This document shows, piece by piece, positions 33,025-40,065 of a stretch of 58,171 nucleotides of DNA (the first letter of the stretch is position 1; each line of letters begins with the position of its first letter). Below the pieces are notes generated by a model. It saw nothing but the letters and a program-made list of their open reading frames with translations, did not search any database and was not told the DNA's origin. The DNA comes from Planctomycetota bacterium. GTDB lineage: Bacteria > Planctomycetota > Planctomycetia > Gemmatales > Gemmataceae. The position numbers and the translations under genes are program-made. The stretch is from the NCBI GenBank assembly GCA_016191165.1, contig JACPPF010000084.1:1-58171 (forward strand), given 5' to 3'.

Positions 33025-34587
33025 TCAATGCTCGCCTTCCACCTGCCCGGACGGCAGAAAGAACGTGGCCAGCAGAGCGATCAAGTAGACCGCGCCGCCG
33101 ATGACGCCGGCGGCGTAGGCAACCTGCATCGGCGGGGTTCCCTCGAACATCTTCGACAGGATTTCCGTGTTCAGCGTGGCGGCCATTGTGCCGATCATGC
33201 GCCCGCCTAAATTCGTCGCGAAACTACCCCCGGTGCCGCGCAGGTGCATCGGAAACACCCTGGGCAAGAATTCGCTCAGGAAACTGAACTGGGCGACGGT
33301 CAACAGCCCGCAAAAGAAGATCGCAATGGCGAATATGAGATAGTCTTGTTGAACGAGCTGGAAATAGGTCACCGGGAACAGGATCACGCCGGGGATCAAA
33401 AATAGCCGGATGAGCAAGCGGCTTGGCAAGAAGATCAGCAGGACGGCGAGGGCAATACGTCCCATGAGCCCGCCGATTTCCTGCCAGAGCTGGATGTCGC
33501 CGCGCTTGGCCTTGAGGGCCTGATTGGCTTCCTTCTGGACCCGTTTCGCCGCATCCAGTTCCTTGACAGCGTCGGTGAATGCCTTCGTGTTTTTCTCAGC
33601 GTTTTCAAGTTTGGTCTCGGCATCCTCCATGCCCTTTTTGGCCGCCGCGGTCTGCGCGGCGATCTCGGGCGAGCCGGCCACGATTTGCAGGGGCGTCATC
33701 TGAATGGCGCCGAACGCGGCTGCGTAGCCGCAGGCGGACAGGACTGTGGTCACCAGGGTCGTGACGCGCAATTCCGGCGAGAAAAGATCGAAGAAGCTCG
33801 GGCGCTTGAGCGTCCCCTCTTGCTTCTTGCGCTTCCAGACCGTGGATTCCGGAACGAAGGGCATCAGGAATAAAATCAGGGCGCCGGGGATCAAGCCCGT
33901 CAGCAGCGTGTAGCGCCAGGCAACGTTGCCGGGCAGATGGCCTTCAGGAAACGGGAAATCGGGCAGGGAACCCTCGGGAACCATTTTGACGATCTGGTTA
34001 TAGGCGGCGGTGACGAGGATGCCGCCCAGCGACGCCGTGGCCAGGGTCCAGCCGATCGCGAGTTCGCGCGTGCGTTTGTCTTCAAAGAGTTCCGCCATCC
34101 AGGTGACCGCCGCCACCATTTCGACGCACACGCCCATGAAGGTCGTGCAACGAAACAGCACCAGGTGCCAGAGTTCCGTGCTGAAGGCCGCCGCGAGCGG
34201 GGAAACCGAATACGCGAGGATACTGGCGACCATGATGGTCTTGCGGCCCAGGCGATCGATCATCAAGCCGCCGAACAGGCCAAGGAGGCCCCCGCAAAGG
34301 GCCGCGGCCCAGAGCATGCGCCCGCCCCAGCTGCGCACGACCACGCTGGTCGAAGGCGCCCCGTGTTTCAGGTCCGATCCGGAGAAAAATCCCAGTTCCG
34401 CCAGCCAACCGGGCGACGTGCCATCCTGATTGACCTGAATGAGTTCAGCCACGGCGTCTGACCCGATCACGGGAAACATCAGCAGCTCATAGGTATCGAA
34501 CAAGAAGCCAATGGCGGCAATCGTAAGCACAAGAATGCGTGTGATCGGCCCAAGACTGGAGGAAGGCGCGGGATTAGGACTTGACAC
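33025..34587 (-). CDS. MFS transporter with an inserted coiled coil
   Basis: A 520-residue major facilitator of the sugar/phosphate or metabolite:H+ symporter type, with about 12 hydrophobic segments and the loop motif GGLMIDRLGRKTIM. Between the segments near residues 300 and 365 a hydrophilic stretch has regular heptads and a high Lys/Glu/Ala content (AAAKKGMEDAETKLENAEK; DAAKRVQKEANQALKAK), predicted as a coiled coil in a loop where MFS proteins normally have a few residues. It faces a periplasmic or cytoplasmic partner. The substrate is unknown. Confidence 0.9.
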   Translation of the reverse strand: MSSPNPAPSSSLGPITRILVLTIAAIGFLFDTYELLMFPVIGSDAVAELIQVNQDGTSPGWLAELGFFSGSDLKHGAPSTSVVVRSWGGRMLWAAALCGGLLGLFGGLMIDRLGRKTIMVASILAYSVSPLAAAFSTELWHLVLFRCTTFMGVCVEMVAAVTWMAELFEDKRTRELAIGWTLATASLGGILVTAAYNQIVKMVPEGSLPDFPFPEGHLPGNVAWRYTLLTGLIPGALILFLMPFVPESTVWKRKKQEGTLKRPSFFDLFSPELRVTTLVTTVLSACGYAAAFGAIQMTPLQIVAGSPEIAAQTAAAKKGMEDAETKLENAEKNTKAFTDAVKELDAAKRVQKEANQALKAKRGDIQLWQEIGGLMGRIALAVLLIFLPSRLLIRLFLIPGVILFPVTYFQLVQQDYLIFAIAIFFCGLLTVAQFSFLSEFLPRVFPMHLRGTGGSFATNLGGRMIGTMAATLNTEILSKMFEGTPPMQVAYAAGVIGGAVYLIALLATFFLPSGQVEGEH

Positions 34588-34700
34588 GAGGCTAGCTCCG
34601 AGGATGAGGGTGTGGCGTAGGTAGGCGTGCGTATTGTAGAGAAGCGCTCCGGTTCGTGTAGCCGCTTGCGGCTTGGCGTTCGCTCGGCGCCGCCCGAACC

Positions 34701-35243
34701 CTAAGCCGCAGGCGGCTCGGGCGCCACGATCTCCAACAGCTCAATCGCCGGTTTGCCGTCGCAATGAATCATCGCCAGCCGGCCATACGTGATCTCCGGC
34801 CTGCTCAGGCCGAACCACTGCATCATCTCCGGCCCCGGCGTTACCCGCAGAAACTCCGTCGGCTCGATCCGGCGCAGCACGTTATGATTGATGAGGATTC
34901 GGCCCAGCGGGGTCTTCTCGGAAAGGATTTCGTCGCGCACTTCCGGGGTGCAATAATTCAACCAGATACGCACCAGGCCGAACTGCACGATCCGGCCATC
35001 GCCTTGCAACGCGAGCAAGATCTTGCGGGAGTAAGCATCGCCGGCGTGGATTTTTTCCAGCACTTTCACGTCCACGAGGCTGCCGTGATGCGCCTCGACC
35101 GTGACGGTCATGTGATGTTCGTGTACGAGCAGATCGCGATAAGGTTTCGGAACCTGATCGGCGGGAATGATTTTGTAGTCGCGCAAGTAGGACGTGGGGG
35201 GAAAGAGGAGAAGCAGAGTATCGAGGTCGGGACCGTCCGTCAT
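34701..35243 (-). CDS. DUF98/chorismate-lyase-like protein
   Basis: 180 residues from the ATG at 35243, with GGGAGG before it. The sequence shows the UbiC-like layout: LRDYKIIPADQVPKPYRDLL, HHMTVTVEAHHGSLVDVKVL, then ILLALQGDGRIVQFGLVRIW and the loop TPLGRILINHNVLRRIEPTE with the conserved PLG and following basic residues. Enzymes of this fold release pyruvate from chorismate. Active-site residues could not be verified. Its place beside a polyprenyl synthase suggests prenylated aromatic metabolism, which is inference only. Confidence 0.65.
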   Translation of the reverse strand: MTDGPDLDTLLLLFPPTSYLRDYKIIPADQVPKPYRDLLVHEHHMTVTVEAHHGSLVDVKVLEKIHAGDAYSRKILLALQGDGRIVQFGLVRIWLNYCTPEVRDEILSEKTPLGRILINHNVLRRIEPTEFLRVTPGPEMMQWFGLSRPEITYGRLAMIHCDGKPAIELLEIVAPEPPAA

Positions 35244-35254
35244 GCCGCCTCCCT

Positions 35255-35316
35255 GTTTAGCCGCAACGCCTCGGGCGGGCGAGGGCACGCGCACGCCCGA
35301 GGCGTCGCGGCTAAAC
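35255..35316. repeat. GTTTAGC-family palindrome
   Basis: Arms GTTTAGCCGC plus ACGCCTCGGGCG and their complements enclose a 16-base centre. It lies between the DUF98-like gene and the polyprenyl synthase fusion. Confidence 0.9.
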
Positions 35317-35319
35317 GAA

Positions 35320-37155
35320 TCACACCTGCACCAGCGGCAACGTCAATGAAACAAACTGCGGCGGCGCTTCCACCTCCGCAGGCTCCGGGTGATCGAGCAC
35401 CGTGTCCACCAGGTAATAAAGCAACTCGCGCAGCTCGGTCGGCTCCACGGCGTCGGCAATCGCCTCGGTGCGGGCGCGATACTTCTCGACCAGCTTTTCC
35501 GCCTTCTCGAAAATGTCCGCCTTCGTGAACAGCTGCTTGACCCGTGGCAACAAATTCTGACTCTGGCGAGGGTGCTCGCCCTGGGCGATGGTCAAAAGCT
35601 CCTCGCGATCGCCCCCCGTCAGCGTTTCCAGCGCCAGCGCGAGCAGCAGCGTTGGCCGACCGGAGAGGACGTCCTGCCCGGCGACCAGTTTATTGTCGCT
35701 ATCGCCCTGCCAGTCCTTCAAGTCGTTGAGAATCTGAAACGCGACCCCCAGATGCCGGCTGAAATCGGTGATCATCTTCTCGTAGGCTTCCACCGGGCCG
35801 GCCAGACGAATGCCGGAATAGAGCGCGGCTTCAAACGCCGGGGAGGTCTTCAGAGCGTAGATCTTCATGGCGTCCAGCGCGGTGATTTGCTTGTCCTTCG
35901 CGTCGCGCCACAGCAACTCGGCCCCCTGTCCTTCCGACAGTTTCAGGTGCGCGTCCGCGAGTTTGTCGAGAATATCCGCGGCGGCATCGCTGCCGATGAC
36001 TTTGCGTTCCCGGCTGACCAGGCGATAGCCCAGCCCGATCAGGTAGTCGCCGACGTTGATCGCCGTGCCGATGCCGTACTGGCGATGCAGTGTCGCCTGG
36101 CCGTAGCGGTAGCTGTCGTCGTCCTCGATGTCGTCGTGGACGAGCGACGCCTTGTGAAACGTCTCGATGGCAAGGGCCGCGCGTTTCACGGGGTCGGAGA
36201 GGTCCACCCCGTCGGCGGAAAGAGTCCCTTTCCCGCCCTTGAGCGCGTCATAGGCCGCTAGCGTGATGAACGGCCGCGAACGCTTGCCGCCTTGCATCAG
36301 CCAGTCGTAGGCGATGGCTTCATGTTGTTGCAAGGGATCTAATTCGGACTCCCCTCTCCCCCTGGGAGAGGGGTTGGGCGTGAGGGGCGGTTTCGCGCGC
36401 TGCCGCGGCGCCAGCTTGTTCAACTCCGCCACTTCAAACATCTGGTTCGACGCCCGCATCAGATGCACATAGGTCTTCGTCACCCGCTCCGGCGGGGCAG
36501 TCTTCAGCCCGATCAGGTCGAACACCCAGTCGTTATCCACCGACGTGCTACGGCAATTGCTTGACAGCAAGGGCGCGGCCACGCACGGAATGCCCGCCAG
36601 CAGAATCTTGTCAATCGCCTTTTCCAGCACGTTGAGACAGGCAACGCCAACGATCGCATCGACATGGCCCGAGACGATGATTTTGAGCACGATCGGCGTG
36701 CCTTCCGAGACGAGCACCTTGTAACCCAAGTCCTCCGCCTTGGTCTTGAAGTCGGCGACCTCGCACGCGCCGCACTTGCGGCAATCGAGGCCGAACTCGT
36801 CGTAGTCGGCAGGGCAGCCTTCCGCGTTCTTCAAGCAATGAGGCAAAAGCAGCAAGCGGCGTTTGAAGTCGATGGCGCTGACCTGATCACGCCAGAACTC
36901 GTTGGAGATCGCGACCATCGCGAAGCCGAGGTATTGCTGGTCGAGACCTGTTTCGCGCAGCAAGTTCTCGCCGAGCTGTTGCAAGGCGGGCTTGGTCAGC
37001 TGCTTGGAGCGGTCGATCGACTTGGCGAATTGAAAAGCTTCCGCGCGGATGCGATCGCGCATCTCGCGCTCCTGCGGCACGGTCTTGAGGTGCGCGGTCG
37101 GGTTCGGTTTTTTGGCGTTGGCTACAGGAGGTTCGGCCACAGGTGTGATCCTCAA
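35320..37155 (-). CDS. DUF116-polyprenyl synthetase fusion protein
   Basis: 611 residues with two domains. Residues about 30-245 match DUF116: a Cys-rich strip LPHCLKNAEGCPADYDEFGL then DCRKCGACEV, and SSNCRSTSVDNDWVFDLIGL. Residues about 275-600 are a trans-isoprenyl diphosphate synthase: GGKRSRP, first Asp-rich motif LVHDDIEDDD, second ILNDLKDWQGD. It makes a polyprenyl diphosphate for hopanoid, quinone or carotenoid lipids. The linker (LTPNPSPRGRGE, about residues 256-268) is a repeat inserted exactly at the domain junction. It lies directly downstream of the squalene-cyclase-like gene on the same strand. Confidence 0.9.
   Translation of the reverse strand: MRITPVAEPPVANAKKPNPTAHLKTVPQEREMRDRIRAEAFQFAKSIDRSKQLTKPALQQLGENLLRETGLDQQYLGFAMVAISNEFWRDQVSAIDFKRRLLLLPHCLKNAEGCPADYDEFGLDCRKCGACEVADFKTKAEDLGYKVLVSEGTPIVLKIIVSGHVDAIVGVACLNVLEKAIDKILLAGIPCVAAPLLSSNCRSTSVDNDWVFDLIGLKTAPPERVTKTYVHLMRASNQMFEVAELNKLAPRQRAKPPLTPNPSPRGRGESELDPLQQHEAIAYDWLMQGGKRSRPFITLAAYDALKGGKGTLSADGVDLSDPVKRAALAIETFHKASLVHDDIEDDDSYRYGQATLHRQYGIGTAINVGDYLIGLGYRLVSRERKVIGSDAAADILDKLADAHLKLSEGQGAELLWRDAKDKQITALDAMKIYALKTSPAFEAALYSGIRLAGPVEAYEKMITDFSRHLGVAFQILNDLKDWQGDSDNKLVAGQDVLSGRPTLLLALALETLTGGDREELLTIAQGEHPRQSQNLLPRVKQLFTKADIFEKAEKLVEKYRARTEAIADAVEPTELRELLYYLVDTVLDHPEPAEVEAPPQFVSLTLPLVQV
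36351..36390. repeat. CCCCTCTCCC-type repeat in the linker of the polyprenyl synthase
   Basis: A CCCCTCTCCC / GGGAGAGGGG hairpin is followed by TTGGGCGTGAGGGG. It encodes LTPNPSPRGRGE and sits between the DUF116 and synthase domains. It is of the same type as 17690-17727. Confidence 0.9.
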
Positions 37156-37174
37156 TACGTGGGCAGGATTATTT

Positions 37175-37246
37175 CGTTTAGCCGCTCGCCTTTGGCGAGC
37201 GGGGCGGTCGCATCGAACCCGCTCGCCAAAGGCGAGCGGCTAAACG
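37175..37246. repeat. Perfect GTTTAGC-family palindrome at the end of the cyclase gene
   Basis: 29-bp arms (CGTTTAGCCGCTCGCCTTTG plus GCGAGCGGG and complement) around a 14-base loop. On the minus strand the arm reads GTTTAGCC, and its TAG is the stop codon of the cyclase. Confidence 0.94.
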
Positions 37247-39168
37247 GGGTCCGTCCGTGGAGGGATCGATTTCCGGGCACGTCCAAGGGCGGATACCGTG
37301 AAGATTATCGGGTAAAGCTTCTCGAAATACCACAACTTTGCGAAATAAAACCCGATCGGCGTGGGGTGGGAGAGGCCGCCTTGTTCAATCTTTCCGACGA
37401 GCCAGGTTAAACCTTTATTCACTGCTTCAACCAGCCCTGAGCGCGAGCGAAGGGGTTCGCGAACCCCCTCGCTTGGGCTCGGGGCTGGTATCAAGACGTC
37501 CAGCGCCAGCGCCGTTTCTTCAACACTTGACGGCGTCCCGAGGCCGCCGCCCCAGCCGCCGTCAAGATTTTGGTTCTGGAGAAGCCAGGCAATTCCTTTG
37601 CGCGCCGGTTCCGTATCCATCATATGGAGGTCGCGATATGCGGCCAGCACTCTTGCGGTCCCGTAAGTCGGATTTTCATCATCGGGCATGTGCTGGTTGC
37701 CAAACCACAAGGGGAGCCAGGAGCCATCGGGACGCTGGGTGTGGGCGAGGTAAGCGAAGCCTGGTTCATTTGGTTCGGAACCCAACTCCTTGTTTAGCGC
37801 CCGCAGGACGTGAGCGGTCAGATCACTCCCACTGCGATCAAAAGGGAGATGTCCCCAGCCGCGGCAAAATGTTGGCCAACCGCCGTCGCGATTCTGCAAT
37901 CCGCGTAACCATTCCGACCCCGAAGCGGAAGCGAGGGTTTTGGCCGAATCCTTCGCCGACGCTTCAGGCTCGGACGACAAACTCGAAAGCGCCAAAATCG
38001 CGCCCGGCGTGTCATCCGCGTCCGGCACGCCGCCGGGGAGGTCGGTCCACGCCCAGCCGCCGGGGTCGGCGCCGGTGTAGGGATGGCGCGCCTTGTATTG
38101 CTGGTTCAAGAGCCAATTCCGCAGTTCGTCTTTCTTGTCGAGCGCATCCAGCTCGCCCGCGGCAGCCAGGGCGTTGACGGAGAGCGTCGTCACCCACGTC
38201 GCGAGATTGGAGTCGATGGCCCAGCTGCCGTCGGGGCGAACCGTGTTGACGAGGAAGCGCACCGCGCTCTGGGCGACCGGGTGATTCGCGTGCCCAATCG
38301 ACGCCAGGCTCAACGTTACAAAACTTGTCAGGGGGATCGCTTCGAGGAAGCCGCCCGAGGACGGCTGAATGGCGAGCAACACGTTTAGCGCCCGCTTGCG
38401 GCTTAGCGCTCGCAGAATACGCGTAACGGGATTTCTGGGCTTGCGATGATGGTAGATGCATTGCCCAATCGCGATCAATGCCGGAAGCGCGTAGCTGACG
38501 ACATGCAAACGCACGAAGCGATACCACGATTGTGGCAACACGGCCAATTCAAAGGGCAGGGGGGGCACCTCATCCCAGGACACCAGACCGGCCAGGGCGC
38601 ACGTGGTGAGAATCGGCGTTGCAAAGGTGCGGTCCTTGCCGTAGCGCTGGCGGATGGCTTCGGGCCATTTCTCGGCGCGGCCGTAGTTTTTTTGTAACCA
38701 AGCTTCGGCGCGGGACACGGGGCTTGACACGCCCCACCAATCGCTGCGCGCATGGTGGGGCGTGTCAAGCCCCGGCATGAGCGCAGCGATCGCCGGGGGT
38801 CGCCCCACGAGATAAAACGCCGACCGGCACAGCATCGTCGTCGAGATATTGCTGAAATTCACGGTCGTGTCGCCCCAGCCGCCGTCGGCGTTCTGGTTCG
38901 CCGCCAACCAGGCGAGGCCGCCCTCGATGAGCGGAGTGAGTGCTGAGTGCTGAGTGCTGAGTGCTGAGTGCTGAGTGTTGAGTGCTGAGTGCTGAGTGCT
39001 GAGTGCCGAGTTTACCAGGTGAAGCGCCATCACGGCGGTGGCGGTGGACAGGGCGGACGTCGAGAGTTCGCCGACCCAGTGACCCGCGGGCGTGCGTTCC
39101 TTGAGGAGCGCGGCCAGCGCGGTCTGATATGCGGCTTCAAGGCGATCAGGGGTGGTGGTTGGGGTCAT
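37240..39168 (-). CDS. Squalene-hopene-cyclase-like terpene cyclase
   Basis: 642 residues. A class II terpene cyclase with QW repeats (NQNADGGWGDT; QNRDGGWPTF; TQRPDGSWLPLWFGN; NQNLDGGWGG) and the catalytic DxDDT motif VPDADDT. GSWAIDSNLATWVTTLSVNAL and GGWAWTDLPGGVPDADDT frame the active site. It likely folds squalene or a related polyprene to a hopanoid. It contains several in-frame palindromic insertions (near 37430, 37914, 38383 and 38719) and a 70-bp heptanucleotide tandem repeat, plus a repeat-supplied stop. The start at 39168 (MTPTTTPDRLEAAYQ) is the likely one; a GTG upstream is possible. Confidence 0.9.
   Translation of the reverse strand: MTPTTTPDRLEAAYQTALAALLKERTPAGHWVGELSTSALSTATAVMALHLVNSALSTQHSALNTQHSALSTQHSALTPLIEGGLAWLAANQNADGGWGDTTVNFSNISTTMLCRSAFYLVGRPPAIAALMPGLDTPHHARSDWWGVSSPVSRAEAWLQKNYGRAEKWPEAIRQRYGKDRTFATPILTTCALAGLVSWDEVPPLPFELAVLPQSWYRFVRLHVVSYALPALIAIGQCIYHHRKPRNPVTRILRALSRKRALNVLLAIQPSSGGFLEAIPLTSFVTLSLASIGHANHPVAQSAVRFLVNTVRPDGSWAIDSNLATWVTTLSVNALAAAGELDALDKKDELRNWLLNQQYKARHPYTGADPGGWAWTDLPGGVPDADDTPGAILALSSLSSEPEASAKDSAKTLASASGSEWLRGLQNRDGGWPTFCRGWGHLPFDRSGSDLTAHVLRALNKELGSEPNEPGFAYLAHTQRPDGSWLPLWFGNQHMPDDENPTYGTARVLAAYRDLHMMDTEPARKGIAWLLQNQNLDGGWGGGLGTPSSVEETALALDVLIPAPSPSEGVREPLRSRSGLVEAVNKGLTWLVGKIEQGGLSHPTPIGFYFAKLWYFEKLYPIIFTVSALGRARKSIPPRTDPV
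37430..37491. repeat. REP-like palindrome in frame in the cyclase gene
   Basis: ACCAGCCCTGAGCGCGAGCG and the complementary side ending GGGGCTGGTA surround GGGGTTCGCGAACCCC. It has the same layout as the rarA insertion. On the minus strand it encodes IPAPSPSEGVREPLRSRSGL. Confidence 0.88.
37914..37974. repeat. Degenerate REP-like element in frame in the cyclase gene
   Basis: CCCGAAGCGGAAGCGAGGGT on the left and CGACGCTTCAGGCTCGG on the right are the two arms of the same family, with more mismatches than other copies. It encodes SEPEASAKDSAKTLASASGS on the minus strand. Confidence 0.75.
38383..38415. repeat. Degenerate GTTTAGC-type repeat in the cyclase gene
   Basis: GTTTAGCGCCCGC and GGCTTAGCGCTCGC are related to the GTTTAGC family but imperfect. 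It encodes LRALSRKRALN of the cyclase. A further half element, GTTTAGCGCCCGC, lies near 37792. Confidence 0.6.
38719..38798. repeat. Two nested 13-nt-loop hairpins in frame in the cyclase gene
   Basis: First: 21-bp arms (GGGGCTTGACACGCCCCACC plus A) around ATCGCTGCGCGCA (38719-38773). Second: CCCCGGC / GCCGGGG around a loop containing TGAGCGCAGCGAT (38770-38798). Both loops belong to the same family as the intergenic hairpins. They encode AIAALMPGLDTPHHARSDWW, inserted near residue 130-155 of the cyclase. Confidence 0.9.
38941..39010. repeat. Heptanucleotide tandem repeat, ten units, in the cyclase gene
   Basis: Ten units of TGCTGAG (CTCAGCA on the coding strand), of which eight are perfect and two carry one substitution. 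Three units equal 21 bases, so the peptide repeats as STQHSAL. The run lies near residues 53-76 of the cyclase. Gain or loss of one or two units would shift the frame. Confidence 0.95.
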
Positions 39169-39395
39169 CGACGAGCAATCCTGCAGGCCGGCATTCACCG
39201 CCACTCCTCAATAACATGCACCGAGAGCGGTCTTTTCCGAACATCCAAATCGGCGGAAAATCCACCGATATGGGCAACTCGGGCGGTGGAGAGCGAACAG
39301 GCACGCCGGGTGATTAACAGCTGTTGTCCGCGTTTTGGGGCTTGCCAGAGCGTTCTTGTTGGACGGTGAATTGTCAAAGCCCCGAAAGCGTCCGG

Positions 39396-39683
39396 TCATG
39401 GCCCGGGCAGGAAACGATAGTCTTTCAGAAACACCGTTTTTTTCTGGTCGTGGACGGCCCAACAGACTACCACGAAACCTCGGATTCCGTGGCGCACCTG
39501 GACGTGGACTAGCGAGTAAAGAGGTTCACCAAATACGTCGGGCTCATTCCGAAGAAGCTGGTCGATTTCCTGAAGCACTTGAATAAAGTCGGGTTCACGG
39601 CCTTCACTCGCCGCGATCCGCTTGAGGTCCTTGAGGATTACCTTGATCCGATGGGAATATACGACCTGATAGGAATCGGCCAT
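39396..39683 (-). CDS. RelE/ParE-fold toxin-like protein
   Basis: 95 residues with the small alpha/beta fold of RelE-type proteins: YQVVYSHRIKVILKDLKRIA, helix QVLQEIDQLLRNEPDVFGEP, and a core strand ending VVCWAVHDQKKTVFLKDYRF. The catalytic basic residues could not be assigned, so a toxin activity is inference. It starts 10 bases after the upstream gene, in the usual antitoxin-toxin order. Confidence 0.7.
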   Translation of the reverse strand: MADSYQVVYSHRIKVILKDLKRIAASEGREPDFIQVLQEIDQLLRNEPDVFGEPLYSLVHVQVRHGIRGFVVVCWAVHDQKKTVFLKDYRFLPGP

Positions 39684-39693
39684 AGCGAAGGCT

Positions 39694-39990
39694 TCATGAG
39701 GATTTCGAGTTTGTCAACTCAGCCAACACGGCCGCAAAAGGCTCGCCAGTCTCCACTTCCGTGGCCCACGTTTTCAGTTGGTCTGGTGGGAAGTTATTTC
39801 GGGACCATGCATAGAGCGATTGCAGGCATTGATCGCGTTCACCCTGCAACTGGGCGATCGTGCGCTCCAGGCGCTCGATGGTCTGATGATCGGCGCGCTG
39901 GGCGCGCTGAAGCTCCTCCACGAGCCGCTGCATCGCGTGGGGATCGTCGCCCGCTGCGACTATTACCCCGTTATTTTTTGTCGAGGACAT
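39694..39990 (-). CDS. Coiled-coil protein, probable antitoxin partner
   Basis: 98 residues. A long amphipathic region (AMQRLVEELQRAQRADHQTI; ERLERTIAQLQGERDQCLQS) is followed by a short C-terminal domain (WATEVETGEPFAAVLAELTN). No DNA-binding motif is obvious. AAGGAG precedes the second of two in-frame ATGs, which is chosen. The position directly upstream of the RelE-like gene suggests an antitoxin, but this rests on order alone. Confidence 0.6.
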   Translation of the reverse strand: MSSTKNNGVIVAAGDDPHAMQRLVEELQRAQRADHQTIERLERTIAQLQGERDQCLQSLYAWSRNNFPPDQLKTWATEVETGEPFAAVLAELTNSKSS

Positions 39991-40065
39991 GCTGGCCATT
40001 CTCCTTGCCCGATTGCCGCGCCGCCGGTGTTCGCGCCTTGGCGAAACACCGTCGGCGCCGCCATT

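Noticed and set aside
38941-39010. CRISPR-like array
   Set aside because: The array is a contiguous 7-bp tandem repeat without spacers and lies in a coding frame.
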